Assembly: GCF_026262505.1 (NCBI RefSeq)
Contig: NC_067206.1
Span: 24,071,896 to 24,135,895, forward strand
Length of the DNA: 64,000 nt
Source of the DNA: Trichomonas vaginalis G3
Lineage: Eukaryota > Parabasalia > Trichomonadida > Trichomonadidae
Direction: 5' to 3'
Part shown: one piece after another, positions 11,116-21,584 of the stretch
Numbering within the stretch: position 1 is the first letter of the stretch
How the letters are laid out: each line of letters begins with the position of its first letter
The notes under the pieces: generated by a model
Database searches by the model: none
What the model saw: only the letters and a program-made list of their open reading frames with translations
Told to the model about the DNA's origin: nothing
Position numbers and translations under genes: made by a program

Positions 11116-12081
11116 TTTGAGAAGTTCTAGCATAGAAAACAGTTTTTTTATCTCACATTATGAAATCAACGCTTACTTTCCTCTTATCCTGCGTTTTGTG
11201 GTGTTTGACGATGTAATGTTTTCACTAATACTACAAAAATCGGTGAATAAAACAAGTCTGTTATGATGCAATTGAATTTTGTTATTATTTTAAAAGTTTA
11301 TATCTATAAAATAAAAGATTGCAAATTGTAAGTATAACTTAAGAAAATAAAGAGATTTTTAAAATTTATATCAGAATCTACCAAATAAAAACATTTCAGT
11401 AATTCGTAATTAATCAGATAAGGATCAATAAATAGTGCATTCATACAGTAATCTTTGATATCGCTCATTTTTTGACTTTTTATCAAATTTTCGGATAATA
11501 AACCAATAACATAATACAGAATTGGATCAATTGATTCGGTTGAGTGATTGTGTTAAAGTACGGTAGCCAGGTCTTATAATTTCGAAAGTATGTATAATTA
11601 AATATCGAAAACAAAGATCATTTCCAAAATTCGAGTGACAAATATTCATGGCAAACGCATATGATTTTGGGGACTTCACTGTATCCAGATATTTGAAGTC
11701 TGGCTCAGAACTTCAGAGTACTTCACCCAAAAATGTTTTGTTTTTCTCAATTTTCATATATTTGAGGGAAACTAAAAACCGTCTTAATAAAATTGAGAGA
11801 TGTATTCTTAAAATCATAAGAAATTTAGATATAAATCAAAATTAAATTTGGAAAATTTTGAAAAAATAAAATTCCAAAATAATGTGCAATATAATATGTA
11901 TCAATTATGAAAGTGATATTCATCATATCCAAAGTCATTTTTTCTGATATCAGATTTTCTCAGATCCGTGTTTTGGAACTTTTATCGCTTTGGGAGGGCG
12001 CGAAGCGCCCTCCCAAAGCGAAAGAATCCAAAATAACCCGATTTTAAATTTTGAGATCGAAATCTCTAATTTTTCCGATAT
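11116..12081. other. Spacer before element 1
   Basis: Nearly 1 kb of AT-rich sequence. A 65-codon frame at 11648-11845 (+) starts MANAYDFGDFTVSRYL and then turns Lys/Ile-rich; it could be the first exon-like remnant of a gene but has no support. The last 100 bases hold a perfect hairpin (listed separately) directly outside the element. Confidence 0.5.
11985..12021. repeat. Perfect 17-bp hairpin with GAA loop
   Basis: Arms 11985-12001 and 12005-12021 are exact inverted repeats (CGCTTTGGGAGGGCGC in the left arm) around the loop GAA. GC content is much higher than the surrounding spacer. It lies 60 bp outside the left end of element 1; similar hairpins with three-base loops lie outside the right end and inside the element's terminal repeats. 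Confidence 0.85.
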
Positions 12082-12280
12082 AAAAAAAAAAAAAAAAAAA
12101 AAAAAAATGGGGCTTCCAGGCACTTCGTGCCTTCTAGCCCTGAGGATGATTGGTATAATGAAGTTTTTTTTTTCTTGGGGTGGTCTTCCAGGCACTTCGT
12201 GCCTTCTAGCCCACATAAATGAAGTTTTTATTCGGAGGTCTTCCAGGAGCTTTTCACAAATTATATATGTTTTCATGTTT
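12082..12280 (+). repeat. Left terminal inverted repeat of element 1
   Basis: Begins with A26, then GGCTTCCAGGCACTTCGTG and its continuation as a hairpin, a spacer, a second copy of the same hairpin at 12184-12212, then ATGAAGTTTTTATTCGGA and CACAAATTATATATGTTTTC. The same order is found inverted at 35095-35351. Similarity is high but interrupted by indels. Confidence 0.85.
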
Positions 12281-12625
12281 TGTCAAGACTTCTTCGTAAA
12301 TGTTTTGTCAAGACTTCTTCGTAAATGTTTTGTCAAGACTTCTTCGTAAATGTTTTGTCAAGACTTCTTCGTAAATGTTTTGTCAAGATTCTTCGTAAAT
12401 GTTTTGTCAAGACTTCTTCGTAAATGTTTTGTCAAGACTTCTTCGTAAATGTTTTGTCAAGACTTCTTCGTAAATGTTTTGTCAAGACTTCTTCGTAAAT
12501 GTTTTGTCAAGACTTCTTCGTAAATGTTTTGTCAAGACTTCTTCGTAAATGTTTTGTCAAGACTTCTTCGTAAATGTTTTGTCAAGACTTCTTCGTAAAT
12601 GTTTTGTCAAGACTTCTTCGTAATG
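12270..12625 (+). repeat. 25-bp tandem array, about 14 copies
   Basis: Unit TGTTTTGTCAAGACTTCTTC plus GTAAA repeats head to tail with almost no variation; one copy near 12385 lacks a single base. It begins exactly at the inner edge of the left terminal repeat. A degenerate copy reappears at 12724-12760, and two to three inverted copies occur at 26212-26270. There are no variable spacers, so it is not a CRISPR array. Confidence 0.9.
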
Positions 12626-12639
12626 AGCGTAAATGACCC

Positions 12640-12705
12640 AAAAATAATGTTTATGTTAGAATGTTAGATCTAACACGTTTTCTAACATGTTTTCTAACAT
12701 CGTAG
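12640..12705. promoter_or_regulatory. Palindromic operator-like module before the first structural gene
   Basis: Contains GTTAGATCTAAC, a perfect palindrome, followed by two spaced TTTTCTAACAT half-sites. The same module stands upstream of three regulatory genes in the middle of the element (24636-25016, 26026-26170, 27110-27270). Position about 80-130 bp before the ATG at 12778 suggests control of the structural block. A binding role is inference. Confidence 0.5.
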
Positions 12706-12777
12706 AAAACTCATGATTTCATCGTAAATGTTTTGTCAAGACTTCTTCATCGTAAATGTTTTTAACTTCACTTTAAA

Positions 12778-15700
12778 ATGCCACGTAAGCTACGTAAGAA
12801 TATACGTAAGAGGAAGAGAGCATTGAAACATCCAATAGTAAGACTAACACCACAACAACAGTTGCACACAACAAATGCTGAATGACCCCACTATGTTGCA
12901 ACAAATGTCAAGCAATCCTATGCTTTTAAACCGAGTTGTTGGTGCACAGAGTGGAGGTTTAAGAGCGGCACTTTTAGCGAAAATGGCAGGCTATGGTGGA
13001 GCTGCAGACGGAACAGCTTATAACCCTCAAAGTCAAATGAATTTGAGTTCACTCAAAAATCAAATAACAGATGTCAAAAAGTCAAACATAGACATACAGA
13101 AACAATAAGTGAAAACGAAAAGAAAACTAGAATATGACAGACACACAAAGAAACTCAATGAGTTAAACGTAGAGAAAAAGAAGAAAGAAGAACAACTGAA
13201 AGAACTAAGTACAGAGGAATATGCGAAAAAAGTGTCAGAAAAACAGCAGAAGTAGCAAAAATGGAACAAGATGTCATAAATTTGAAAAACCATACTACTC
13301 GATATAAAGTACTGAAAGATGAAGAGATAAAACAAAAAGCCCTGAAGACATATATGGATAGCGATGAAGTATAAAAAAGAAGTTGAAGCAAATGTAAAGG
13401 CAGAAAAACTTTTACAGTTGCAAAACCAAACCGTACAGTATGAAAACTTAGCACAAGAAAGTAAAATAACGACGCGGCTATGCAAAAGGCAATGAAAGCG
13501 CAGAATATATAAAAGCCAACAATGACTGGTTAGATGCCCAAGCCAACGCTAAAGCAGCCCAACTCATAGGTCAATAAGGACAAAAATACAAGCGGATGAA
13601 GACAGTTCAAATGAAGGCTTTAACAAATGCTGACTTTAAGAACGCCTTCGAAGCTCTTCATAGTAAGGTGAAACAAGTGAACGACTTCTCATCTGGAAAG
13701 AAACTGAAGTCTGAAGGTTTCGACAAAGAGTTAAGAGAAGTAGCACAAAATATGACGAAATAACAGATGCAGCAACGAGACAGGCAGTTCAAAGTGCCTA
13801 TGACGCCGTTAGAGCAACTGTTGTGGAAAGTCAAGAAAAAGAGTTACAACAGACCAAAACAGACCTAGTAAATGCTTTCTTAAAAACGAAAAGTCAGGTA
13901 GGACATTACGCTGCAGATGGAACATATGTGCCACAGCTGGTGGAACTTATATACCACCAAACCCTCCAAGAGAAGCACCTGCACCAGGACTACCTAAAAC
14001 ATTTACATCGTCACATGGACACAGACACAGGCATGCACCAAACCAACACAACAACCAACAGTTCAAATCCAGCACAACAAACAAACCAAAACCAACAGTT
14101 CAAAAACCAGCACAGCAACCAACAGTTCAAAATCCAGCACAACAACAACCACAAACAGAGCAAGGACATAAAAGAAGTAGAGAACAAGGAAACCAAGAAT
14201 TCTTAAAAATGCTTAAAGAAGAGTGTGGTTTCCCAGATACTGTTGACTTTAGTGACAGATTATAAAGAAGCTATTAGAAAGTTCAAGGATGGAAATACTG
14301 ACCCGAACCTATTTAGCTTTATGGCTCAGCACCAAAACGGATATAATCTCAAACCTGGAAAATACAAGCTCGCTAAGGGATATGATTTAATAGCATATCA
14401 TCCAAATGACATGGATGAATTTACTCCGAGATATTTGATGTCAGAGCTAAATGACAATTCAACTTTCGTCATGAAACGCGTAAAAAATAGAGACGGAACG
14501 AAAGAACAAAAGCTTATGAATGCGGATGACGTAGATAGGGAAATTGTTGAAAACGGTCTCGGAATATATGAAATGCCAGCAGATGAGGTACAAGAAACTC
14601 CACAGGAAGAAGTTCAGATACAACCAGACATGGAAGAAATAGTTCAGCAACAACAGCTAGAAGAGCCTGAAGGAAACGAACAAGTCACTCCTTTGGAAAC
14701 TAACTTCACAGAACTAGATGAAGATTTGGAACAGCCGAAAAATCTTGACCCTCAACAAGAGTATGCGGAGAATATGGAATATTTCCAAGAGTCTAAAAAA
14801 ATTCGGCTGACATAGTAGAAGAATATCGAAAAATGTTTGCCGACATACAAAAGACTCCAGCACCAGATGAAAATATTCAGCATAGAATGGAAGCACTGAA
14901 AGAAATGTACACAAAATACAACAACCCTTTTTACTTACGAGCATTTAACGTTCAATCTTCGGATGAACTCGGTGAAAATAAAAGGTTAAATTTCAAGAAA
15001 ACATATAGAAAATGAAACATTGTTTTAAAGTTCATTCAGAACCTAACCAAGATGGAAACAAACCTACTTTTGTTTCTGCAGACGATGGAACTACAATGAG
15101 ATGGGGTCATAAAGCTAATCCAGATAGGTGGTTCATAAACTTACAACCACAATTCCAAGAAGTTGTAGACGCAATGGAAGTCAATGGTGAACCAGATATA
15201 GCTGGTATTTTCAGCGCGGCTTTAATGCCATTGAAAGATATGAAAGATGCAGATATTTTGGACCAGTATGAAATGAACATGGCTGATGGAAATATAACCT
15301 GACGTTCTAGAACATTTATCTCAAAGAACTACACAGAACCATAAAGATGGTATATTTGGTGAAGAGTTTAGAAAGAAAGTTAGGGAGACAGAAGGAAGAG
15401 AACCTATTGTACATGACCTTGCAAATGAAAGTTTGCAAAATGTCATAAAAACTTACTTTGCAGACAATGAAATGAGAAGGGATGAATATTTAAGAAAACT
15501 CAAATGGACAGTACCAAATGAAATGTTAGTATTGAAAAACATGTTCCTTGACAAAATAAAACCAACTACAGAAATAAACGACGCAAGACTGAAAGATTGG
15601 GTAAAAGCTTTCCCATTCACAAAAGATATAGTTGGTAACATGGAAAGAAAACCAGAATGGCTACAAAAACATATATTTGGAAACGAGCATATTCCATATG

Positions 15701-15993
15701 GACAGGCACTGTTTGAAGAGCTTGAACCGGAAACTCAGGACAGAGTCATGCAAACAATAAGCGACGACTCAAATACAAACTATGACAAACTCTTTCTAGG
15801 ATATAGGTTACCTGAGATGGGCGACCAGAGCCCAAAGGCAAAAAGGACATGGAAAATTTGCAACATACTAGATGAACATGAGGCAAAGATGCAACAACTT
15901 CAAGCAGAGGGCAATGAAGGAAAAAGAAGAGTTAAAAACTCAGTCAGGAAGAAAGTAAAGCTTGGTCCGAGTGGGTTCTATTATGACACATAA
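12778..15993 (+). pseudogene. Large virion-associated reading frame, broken by many frameshifts
   Basis: Starts MPRKLRKNIRKRKRALKHP, a strongly basic N-terminus, then changes frame near 12875. Successive protein-like blocks follow in shifting frames: 12875-13108, a Lys/Glu coiled-coil zone to about 13800, a Gln/Asn/His-rich zone to 14206, then 14225-14815, 14833-15015, 15012-15302 and 15433-15993. The last part (ending with KLGPSGFYYDT) is clean. Together this was one protein of about 1,000 residues or two adjacent ones. Position directly before the capsid gene suggests a scaffold or core protein. No family recognised. At least seven indels. Confidence 0.5.
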
Positions 15994-16025
15994 ATCCAAC
16001 TATTCTATATTTTTACTCATATGAA

Positions 16026-17634
16026 ATGTACGCCGCTCAGAATATAACGCCAACAGTTTTGGATGCCATGAATGGAAATGTTTCCGAATGGTATAACGAA
16101 TGCGACAATGCCATTAGAAGGTCAGAAATAGTTCCTGGAACTTACGAATATACAACTGCTGTTTCTTATGGAAACGTAGGTGAGTTTGGAGAAGGTTCTT
16201 CAACAACAGTAGATATTGCTTGCGACAGGTTTCATATAATTTCTATTGACAACTCTTTCTTATACGTGGAACAAGACATTGAAATAAAACCTTCTGCCAA
16301 GTTGTCTGACAAGAAAGGTTGCAATGGAATTTTCTATGTCGGATACCAATATGCTCCAGAAGTTTTCATGGGATATAAGATATATTCTAACTCTGACTTA
16401 GTTCAAACAGTAACATGGGCAAACTATGAATGGTTCGCTTTGAGAAACTCAGTACAACCACAAGCTAGAGAACAAACAGACCAGTATGCAACTATTGAGA
16501 AAATAAGAAGACTTGACCCTAACGTTCCAGGAGTTTATGTTAACCTTTCTGGACAAACTGCAGCAGCAGTAACCAAAGTAAAACTGAAACTTAGAGTTCC
16601 TTTGTCATCTTTCCTCATCTTCAGGTTTTTAAGATACTACTTGCCAAACTGGGCAGGAAAAAATTTCTATCGAACTTACTCCAAGCAAAAATAACTTAGT
16701 CATTGCACCAACACAAGACCCATTCACTCTTACAGAAGTAGTGGGAACAAATAAAATGTCATTCGCCGACTTTTGCAAAAACAAAGTTGACTTAGACTTT
16801 GGTTTCTCAAACCTCAACACTGAAGTAAACTATTATTTCAATGCTGCTGGAGATGCTTGGGACCCAGTTAAGTTCACATGCGAAAAGTTTGAATGCAAGA
16901 GAATAGAAGCAGACTTGCAGTCTATATGTTGGACCCAGATATTTCAAATGCTTTAGCTGCCAAATATATTGCAGTTCCACTTATGTTCCCTATACACCAA
17001 ATATCTGTCAAAGACTTTGCAGGTGAAGTTGGAAACCAAAGTGCTGACCCAGGTGCAAGAACAGATATTGCTTTAACAACTGCAATGAAACATGCAGATA
17101 CTATGTTTGTACTGTTCAGACGAACTATAAATGACTATTCTTGTTTCTACAACCCCGGTATTAATATCATATAAAACATAGATGGCAAATATTATCCAAG
17201 AGAAGAATATTCTAAGTTAGGATATGAGGTCATACAACTTGACATTAGATGCTATGAACTTTAACAACAACTTCACAACAACCATTAACCCTGAAATGCA
17301 AAGTTCTATTATGCCATATGTGAAAGTATGGACTCATACAGGAGCTCAAAAAAACTCAATATACAAATGGAGACCGTTCAAACTTTTGGCTTGGCATTCC
17401 ATTTGCTGACTCAGAAGACTTTATGGGCGGTATTTCAACTGTTGTACAGTTCAAATACAATATACTGGTGACAGAGACGGTCCAGATGAATTGAAAGCAA
17501 AGAAGTTTACAAAACCAATAGCACTTTTCACGGAAGATGCTCTTTTGAAGATTCGTTCGATGAAACCTGCTGGGGCTCCTCAGATTGGTATAACGACAGC
17601 TTCCATCGAGCAGATTTTGGCAGCAGGTCAGTAA
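16026..17634 (+). pseudogene. Major capsid protein candidate (double jelly-roll), frameshifted
   Basis: About 530 residues when the frames are followed in order: 16026-16694, then 16700-16950, 16893-17175, a stop near 17172, 17180-17400, and 17400-17634. The N-terminal part is beta-rich and aromatic (for example GNVGEFGEGSSTTVDI and YVGYQYAPEVFMGY), length and position match the major capsid proteins of Polintons, and a clean capsid-like gene of similar length (40372-42012) holds the same place in element 2. Similarity between the two is too low to see by eye. At least four frame disruptions make it non-functional unless the sequence has errors. Confidence 0.5.
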
Positions 17635-17661
17635 GTTTGTTCTTGAACTGACTTCTCTCCG

Positions 17662-17948
17662 TCAAATATTGACAGTACGCCAGTTTTGATATAATATTGT
17701 ATTTATAAACCTTACCTTAGAAATATCTGTAAGTTTTGTTGTTATATTTTTTGTCACGTCAAGAACTTTCACCATCTCGGTTATACCAACTTTCTTTGCT
17801 TTATGAAAATATTTGGTTCAGCAAAGACTGCTATTCTATAACATTTTCCATTGTTTGTATAAAGAACTATTCTATCAATGAACTTGTATTGTTTGTGTGT
17901 GTAAACTTTGTTTTGCTTCAATTCGAAGAGATACTCAAATACGTCCAT
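17662..17948 (-). pseudogene. Small reverse-strand gene between capsid genes, one frameshift
   Basis: From the ATG at 17946-17948 the reverse strand encodes MDVFEYLFELKQNKVYTHKQ and about 35 further residues; the adjacent frame then continues through TEMVKVLDVTKNITTKLTDI to a TGA at 17662-17664. Total about 95 residues. Both halves fall under the usual length cut-off, but together they show typical coding composition. Element 2 has a reverse-strand gene in the matching slot (44588-45067), next to the same neighbour, which supports it. Function unknown, probably a virion component. Confidence 0.5.
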
Positions 17949-17966
17949 CTTTTTATTCTAAGTAAA

Positions 17967-18547
17967 ATGTCATTTCCGAAAAATAGAAGCGTAAGTGTTT
18001 CAAAAGGTTTAATGGCGATGGCAGATGTGAAGTTAAATTCACCAACTCAAACAAACAGTCAAAGTGTTGTTGTCAATGTCAAAGAAAGAGATGTTGAAGT
18101 GGGGAAACCATACGAAGACGAAGATGGTATAACAATAGTTCCTGTAAAGAACAACCAACATATCCTGAAGTTAGCAGAGACTTAAGTTCTGTTGCAGATA
18201 TTCGAAACGACTACATGCAACTGAAAGACAAACTTAAAACTCAGGAGAAGATTTGTCAAGCTTTAGGTATAATGTTAAACTTGGTCGAACACAACCCTGT
18301 AAAAGTGAACTCATATGTCATCGCACCTCATGAAGTTTTGAAAGAACTATTGAAACTTTTGACAGAGGCAGACGATATAAACATCAAAGAAATAGAACCC
18401 GACATTGCTTGCTGTGGTGTTTCATATAATGTCATTGACAAGATATACGTTATGAAAGGAGGTGAAACGTTGAACTTAAAGTATAGTTTCCCAGACGTCA
18501 TAAAAATATTTGACGACCACAACATTTCATTAAAATTTATTTGCTAA
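17967..18547 (+). pseudogene. Conserved Maverick protein with Cys-Cys-Gly motif, one frameshift
   Basis: Begins MSFPKNRSVSVSKG, with a disordered first 70 residues; the frame shifts near 18165-18180 and then continues to 18547. The C-terminal domain has DIACCGVSYNVIDKIYVMKG and ends in a helix with Phe/Asp/His. A homologue at 43914-44591 in element 2 shows the same layout and EVSCCGTVAKINPI in the same place, so this is a conserved small protein of both elements. It lies immediately before the minor capsid candidate and likely belongs to the late structural set. Confidence 0.55.
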
Positions 18548-18551
18548 GTAA

Positions 18552-19349
18552 ATGGCAGAAGACATAATGGTTTATACTATTACGACTAAAAACCCTGAGT
18601 CATATAATTCTATAACAACAAACTTACAAAGTCCTCAAGGACGATATTGTAAACTAACTTTAAACACAATGACGACTAAAGCCTGTTTTGCTCTTTTGAC
18701 ACCAGAAGACTTTATTGTTGTGAATGGTAAAAAATACTCCTTTGAAGATACTTACTCAGATATACCACCAACAGGTTTTGTTGACTTATTTAATACTTTA
18801 AGGACGAGTGTCACATGTGCTGCAACTAGAGCAGGTTTCATTATGTTTGGATGTCCGACTGAGTTTACTATAAACAATATGAGCTATAATACAAAACTTA
18901 TATCTGGTTTTTACTACCAACAGTTTCCTATAACAGGAAAAGGTGTCATACAAGGAATGTCTATTCCATTGACATTAAGCACACCAATCTTATATATTGT
19001 TTCAAACTTAGGTTCAAAGTGCTATTCGAATGTCGACAGAAACTATTATGACCAAAAGATACTTATGCGTATAAACAATACTTTCTCTGCTGGTTTGCCT
19101 ATTGTTCATTCGAATGCAGAATTTTCAACCTTAGTGAACTCAAACACTTTGGCAAGTATAACGTTGACATTAGTTGACGCAAACTTTGTTCCTGTAAAAC
19201 TTTTATGTCCTATGTATTTGTCAATGACGGCAGAAAGTTTCGAATTGGAAGATGCAACTGGTGAAAGTATTGTATTACAAGAACAACTTCAACAACAAAT
19301 AGCTCAAGAACAACAAATGCAACAAATGCAACAACAAAGTCAAGAATAA
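18552..19349 (+). CDS. Minor capsid (penton-type) protein candidate
   Basis: An intact 265-residue protein, beta-rich throughout, starting four bases after the previous stop. The segments STPILYIVSNLG, then TLASITLTLVDANFVPV and LLCPMYLSMTAES, match the pattern of Polinton minor capsid proteins, in which a strand with LVDANF precedes a last strand near the C-terminus of a single jelly roll. The tail (from about 240) is Gln-rich. It would form pentameric vertices beside the major capsid protein. Family assignment is by pattern and gene order. Confidence 0.45.
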   Translation: MAEDIMVYTITTKNPESYNSITTNLQSPQGRYCKLTLNTMTTKACFALLTPEDFIVVNGKKYSFEDTYSDIPPTGFVDLFNTLRTSVTCAATRAGFIMFGCPTEFTINNMSYNTKLISGFYYQQFPITGKGVIQGMSIPLTLSTPILYIVSNLGSKCYSNVDRNYYDQKILMRINNTFSAGLPIVHSNAEFSTLVNSNTLASITLTLVDANFVPVKLLCPMYLSMTAESFELEDATGESIVLQEQLQQQIAQEQQMQQMQQQSQE

Positions 19350-19377
19350 AAAAAATATTTTTTTTATTCTTATAAAA
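19350..19377 (+). promoter_or_regulatory. Short AT-rich element promoter
   Basis: AAAAAATATTTTTTTTATTC sits 6 to 25 bases before the ATG at 19378; a near copy (AAAAAAATATTTTTTTATCC) sits before the ATG at 20650, and related A-tract/T-tract junctions precede many genes of both elements. Leaders would be extremely short. This resembles late promoters of large DNA viruses more than the trichomonad host initiator. Function is inference. Confidence 0.4.
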
Positions 19378-20613
19378 ATGTACAGAATAGATGTTTCAGA
19401 TTTTTATGACTTCCAAGCATTCAGAAATATGTGTCCATTTAGAGACTATAACAAAGCAGTCGAGAATTTGAAACGTTTAGTCATTTATGTCGACTCTGCC
19501 CCAGAATGTTATGTTATGAAAGAATGGGATGTTGTCTTTAACAAACCAAGAGCAACCATAGTTTCAGAACAAGAATGTAGACAGAAACTTAAGAAAATAA
19601 AAGTCGTACAAGTTGGTATGAAGATGTTAGATGCTTGGGATATCTTATTGTCAAAGTTAGAAGATTTTTCAGTTCGTGGTATAAAGTTCTATACACCATC
19701 TCCAAACTTCTATTCTATCTTCACTGGATATAAATATGAACAAGTAGAATGGAAAGAAAATATTATAGAAGCTTGGTTAGACCATGTCAAAGAAATTATA
19801 TGCAATGGAAACGAAAAGGTTTATGAGTATATCTTATGTTGGTTTGCAAACATCTTACAACATCCAAGTGCTAAAAATGAAACTGCTCTCATTATAATTG
19901 GAAAGCAAGGAACTGGTAAGAACACTTTCTTTACAGATATCTTATGCAAACTGTTAGAGGGCTATTCGAACCCTAATATGACAAACTTAGAAAACATCTG
20001 CGGTAAATTTAACTCTTCAATAGAGAATATGAAACTTATAGTATGTAACGAACTTCAAAGTATAGATACAACAAAGGTTTTAAACTCAGATGCTTTGAAG
20101 AGTCTTATAACAGACAAAGTTGGAGTTGTTGAAAGAAAATATAAAGACCAAAGAGTTTGTGAAAATGTTGCAAACTTCGTCATGGTTTCAAACAATGTTG
20201 TTCCGATGAAGTTAGAAAGTTCTGACAGAAGATATGTAGTTGTCAGAACGTCAGATTCTCATATGCAAGATACAGAATATTTTGACGACTTAGCAGAAAC
20301 TTTGACACCTAACTTTTACAACCACTTGTTCTCATATTTCATGACATTAGATATTTCAAAGTTCAATCCAAGACAAATTCCACATACCGAAGAAAGACAA
20401 ACGTTGTTAGAAGCAAACAAGAGTGTATATGAACTGTTTATAGATGAGACTAACTTTGAGTGTTTAGATGAAAGGTCATTGTACGACTCGTATAAACAAT
20501 ATTGTCAAGAGTATGGTTATATGACAGCGTCTAAACGAACATTCTTGGCAAATGTCAAAAGTCTTTTAGACATACAGAACGGCGTATATACAAAGAAAAA
20601 TTTTTCTGAGTAA
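19378..20613 (+). CDS. SF3 (D5-type) replicative helicase without a primase domain
   Basis: 411 residues. Walker A GKQGTGKN at about 175-182, Walker B-like KLIVCNEL near 219-226 and the SF3 motif C region FVMVSNN near 267-273, followed by DRRYVVVR, define a superfamily 3 helicase of the D5/poxvirus type. Element 2 encodes the same domain fused to an N-terminal primase (49677-51989); here the protein starts in the linker and lacks the primase half. The C-terminal 70 residues (from ERSLYDSYKQYCQ) form a winged-helix-like tail seen in D5 proteins. The gene is intact, in contrast to its neighbours. Confidence 0.85.
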   Translation: MYRIDVSDFYDFQAFRNMCPFRDYNKAVENLKRLVIYVDSAPECYVMKEWDVVFNKPRATIVSEQECRQKLKKIKVVQVGMKMLDAWDILLSKLEDFSVRGIKFYTPSPNFYSIFTGYKYEQVEWKENIIEAWLDHVKEIICNGNEKVYEYILCWFANILQHPSAKNETALIIIGKQGTGKNTFFTDILCKLLEGYSNPNMTNLENICGKFNSSIENMKLIVCNELQSIDTTKVLNSDALKSLITDKVGVVERKYKDQRVCENVANFVMVSNNVVPMKLESSDRRYVVVRTSDSHMQDTEYFDDLAETLTPNFYNHLFSYFMTLDISKFNPRQIPHTEERQTLLEANKSVYELFIDETNFECLDERSLYDSYKQYCQEYGYMTASKRTFLANVKSLLDIQNGVYTKKNFSE

Positions 20614-20649
20614 ATTTAAAAAAAAATATTTTTTTATCCGATAGAAAAG

Positions 20650-21069
20650 ATGGCAAAATTCATCTCAGTAAATAAGTACATGACAGAAGTCAAAGATAAG
20701 TTAGCTCCATTCGCATATTTGAATGTTTACTTCTACAATTTTGAAAAGTCTACATTTGACAAAATTTGGAACATTGCACCAGTTAAGTTTGCTGTTGTTA
20801 GAAAAAGTGGTGCAACTTTTGAAGACTTATACATTGACGGTATGTTAGCAGTCAAAGAAAATTTTGACAGAAGGTTTTCAAACCTTAAAGAAGGCAAAGC
20901 ATACAAACTTGTTATACCTTATGAACCAAAGAAGACAGACGACTATGAATATTATGAGTCTAAGATAGTTGAAGTTCAAGGTAAATTGGGTAAAAAGATT
21001 TTAGAGTCTAAACCAGTGTTTGCTCCTAAAGAGGAAGAGAACATTGACATTGACCCAGAAATGTTCTAA
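20650..21069 (+). CDS. Hypothetical protein downstream of helicase
   Basis: 139 residues, intact. Beta-strand-rich first 100 residues with many Phe/Tyr (YLNVYFYNFEKSTFDKIW) and a charged acidic tail ending in DIDPEMF. An acidic C-terminal tail after a beta-barrel-like body, and the position next to a replicative helicase, would fit a single-stranded DNA-binding protein, but I see no diagnostic motif. Own promoter at about 20617-20645. Confidence 0.6.
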   Translation: MAKFISVNKYMTEVKDKLAPFAYLNVYFYNFEKSTFDKIWNIAPVKFAVVRKSGATFEDLYIDGMLAVKENFDRRFSNLKEGKAYKLVIPYEPKKTDDYEYYESKIVEVQGKLGKKILESKPVFAPKEEENIDIDPEMF

Positions 21070-21085
21070 AAATAAAATTTTATTT

Positions 21086-21548
21086 TTACATGTCAAATTT
21101 CTTTTTCTCTGGAACTGGTTCAGGTCTTTCTTCTCTTCTTCTACTTTCTTTTCTTTCTTTTCTTTCTTTTTCTCTCTTCTTCTTTTCTGGTGGAGTTATG
21201 TCAAATTCTCAGAACCATATTTATGTAAAAGTTCTTTGTCCTTTAATAGCTCTTCTATTCTGTTTTCTATTTCATCTTCAAGAACAGCGCATGTGTCTTC
21301 TTTGCATTCTAAGAAACTTTTGTTGGACTTCATCTTTCCAATCGGCGTCATCTCTGTTCAACAAGTCTGTCATTGACAAATTTTAAGACTGCTCTTTGTA
21401 ATGTTTTATGGTTCTTGTCATATTCCCAGAAACAGAACTTTAGAACAAATTCACCTTTCTTGTTTACACTATGTAAGATTTTATGGTCGACAGATGTTTT
21501 GCTGTCGAAAAGCTTGTCTCGAATATAGATAGCGAAATCGCTAGACAT
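21086..21548 (-). pseudogene. Hypothetical reverse-strand protein, two frameshifts
   Basis: From ATG 21546-21548 the protein begins MSSDFAIYIRDKLFD and is clean for 66 residues; it then continues in a second frame (KMKSNKSFLECKEDTCAVLE) and a third (EFDITPPEKKK, then a Lys/Arg/Glu tail) to TAA 21086-21088. Total about 150 residues. It is divergent from the ATPase gene with a 36-bp AT-rich gap, and convergent with 20650-21069. Function unknown; the highly basic-acidic tail suggests a nucleic-acid or virion protein. Confidence 0.45.
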
Positions 21549-21584
21549 TTCCTAAAAGATAAAATTTTTAATTTTTCTAAAAAT

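Noticed and set aside
12270..12625. CRISPR array
   Set aside because: Repeats are head to tail without variable spacers and there are no cas genes; the same holds for the arrays at 22556, 27643, 48535 and 52015.
13060..13485. Hydrophobic reverse-strand membrane protein
   Set aside because: Mirror of a Lys/Glu-rich coiled coil on the forward strand, which always gives Phe/Ser/Leu-rich shadows.
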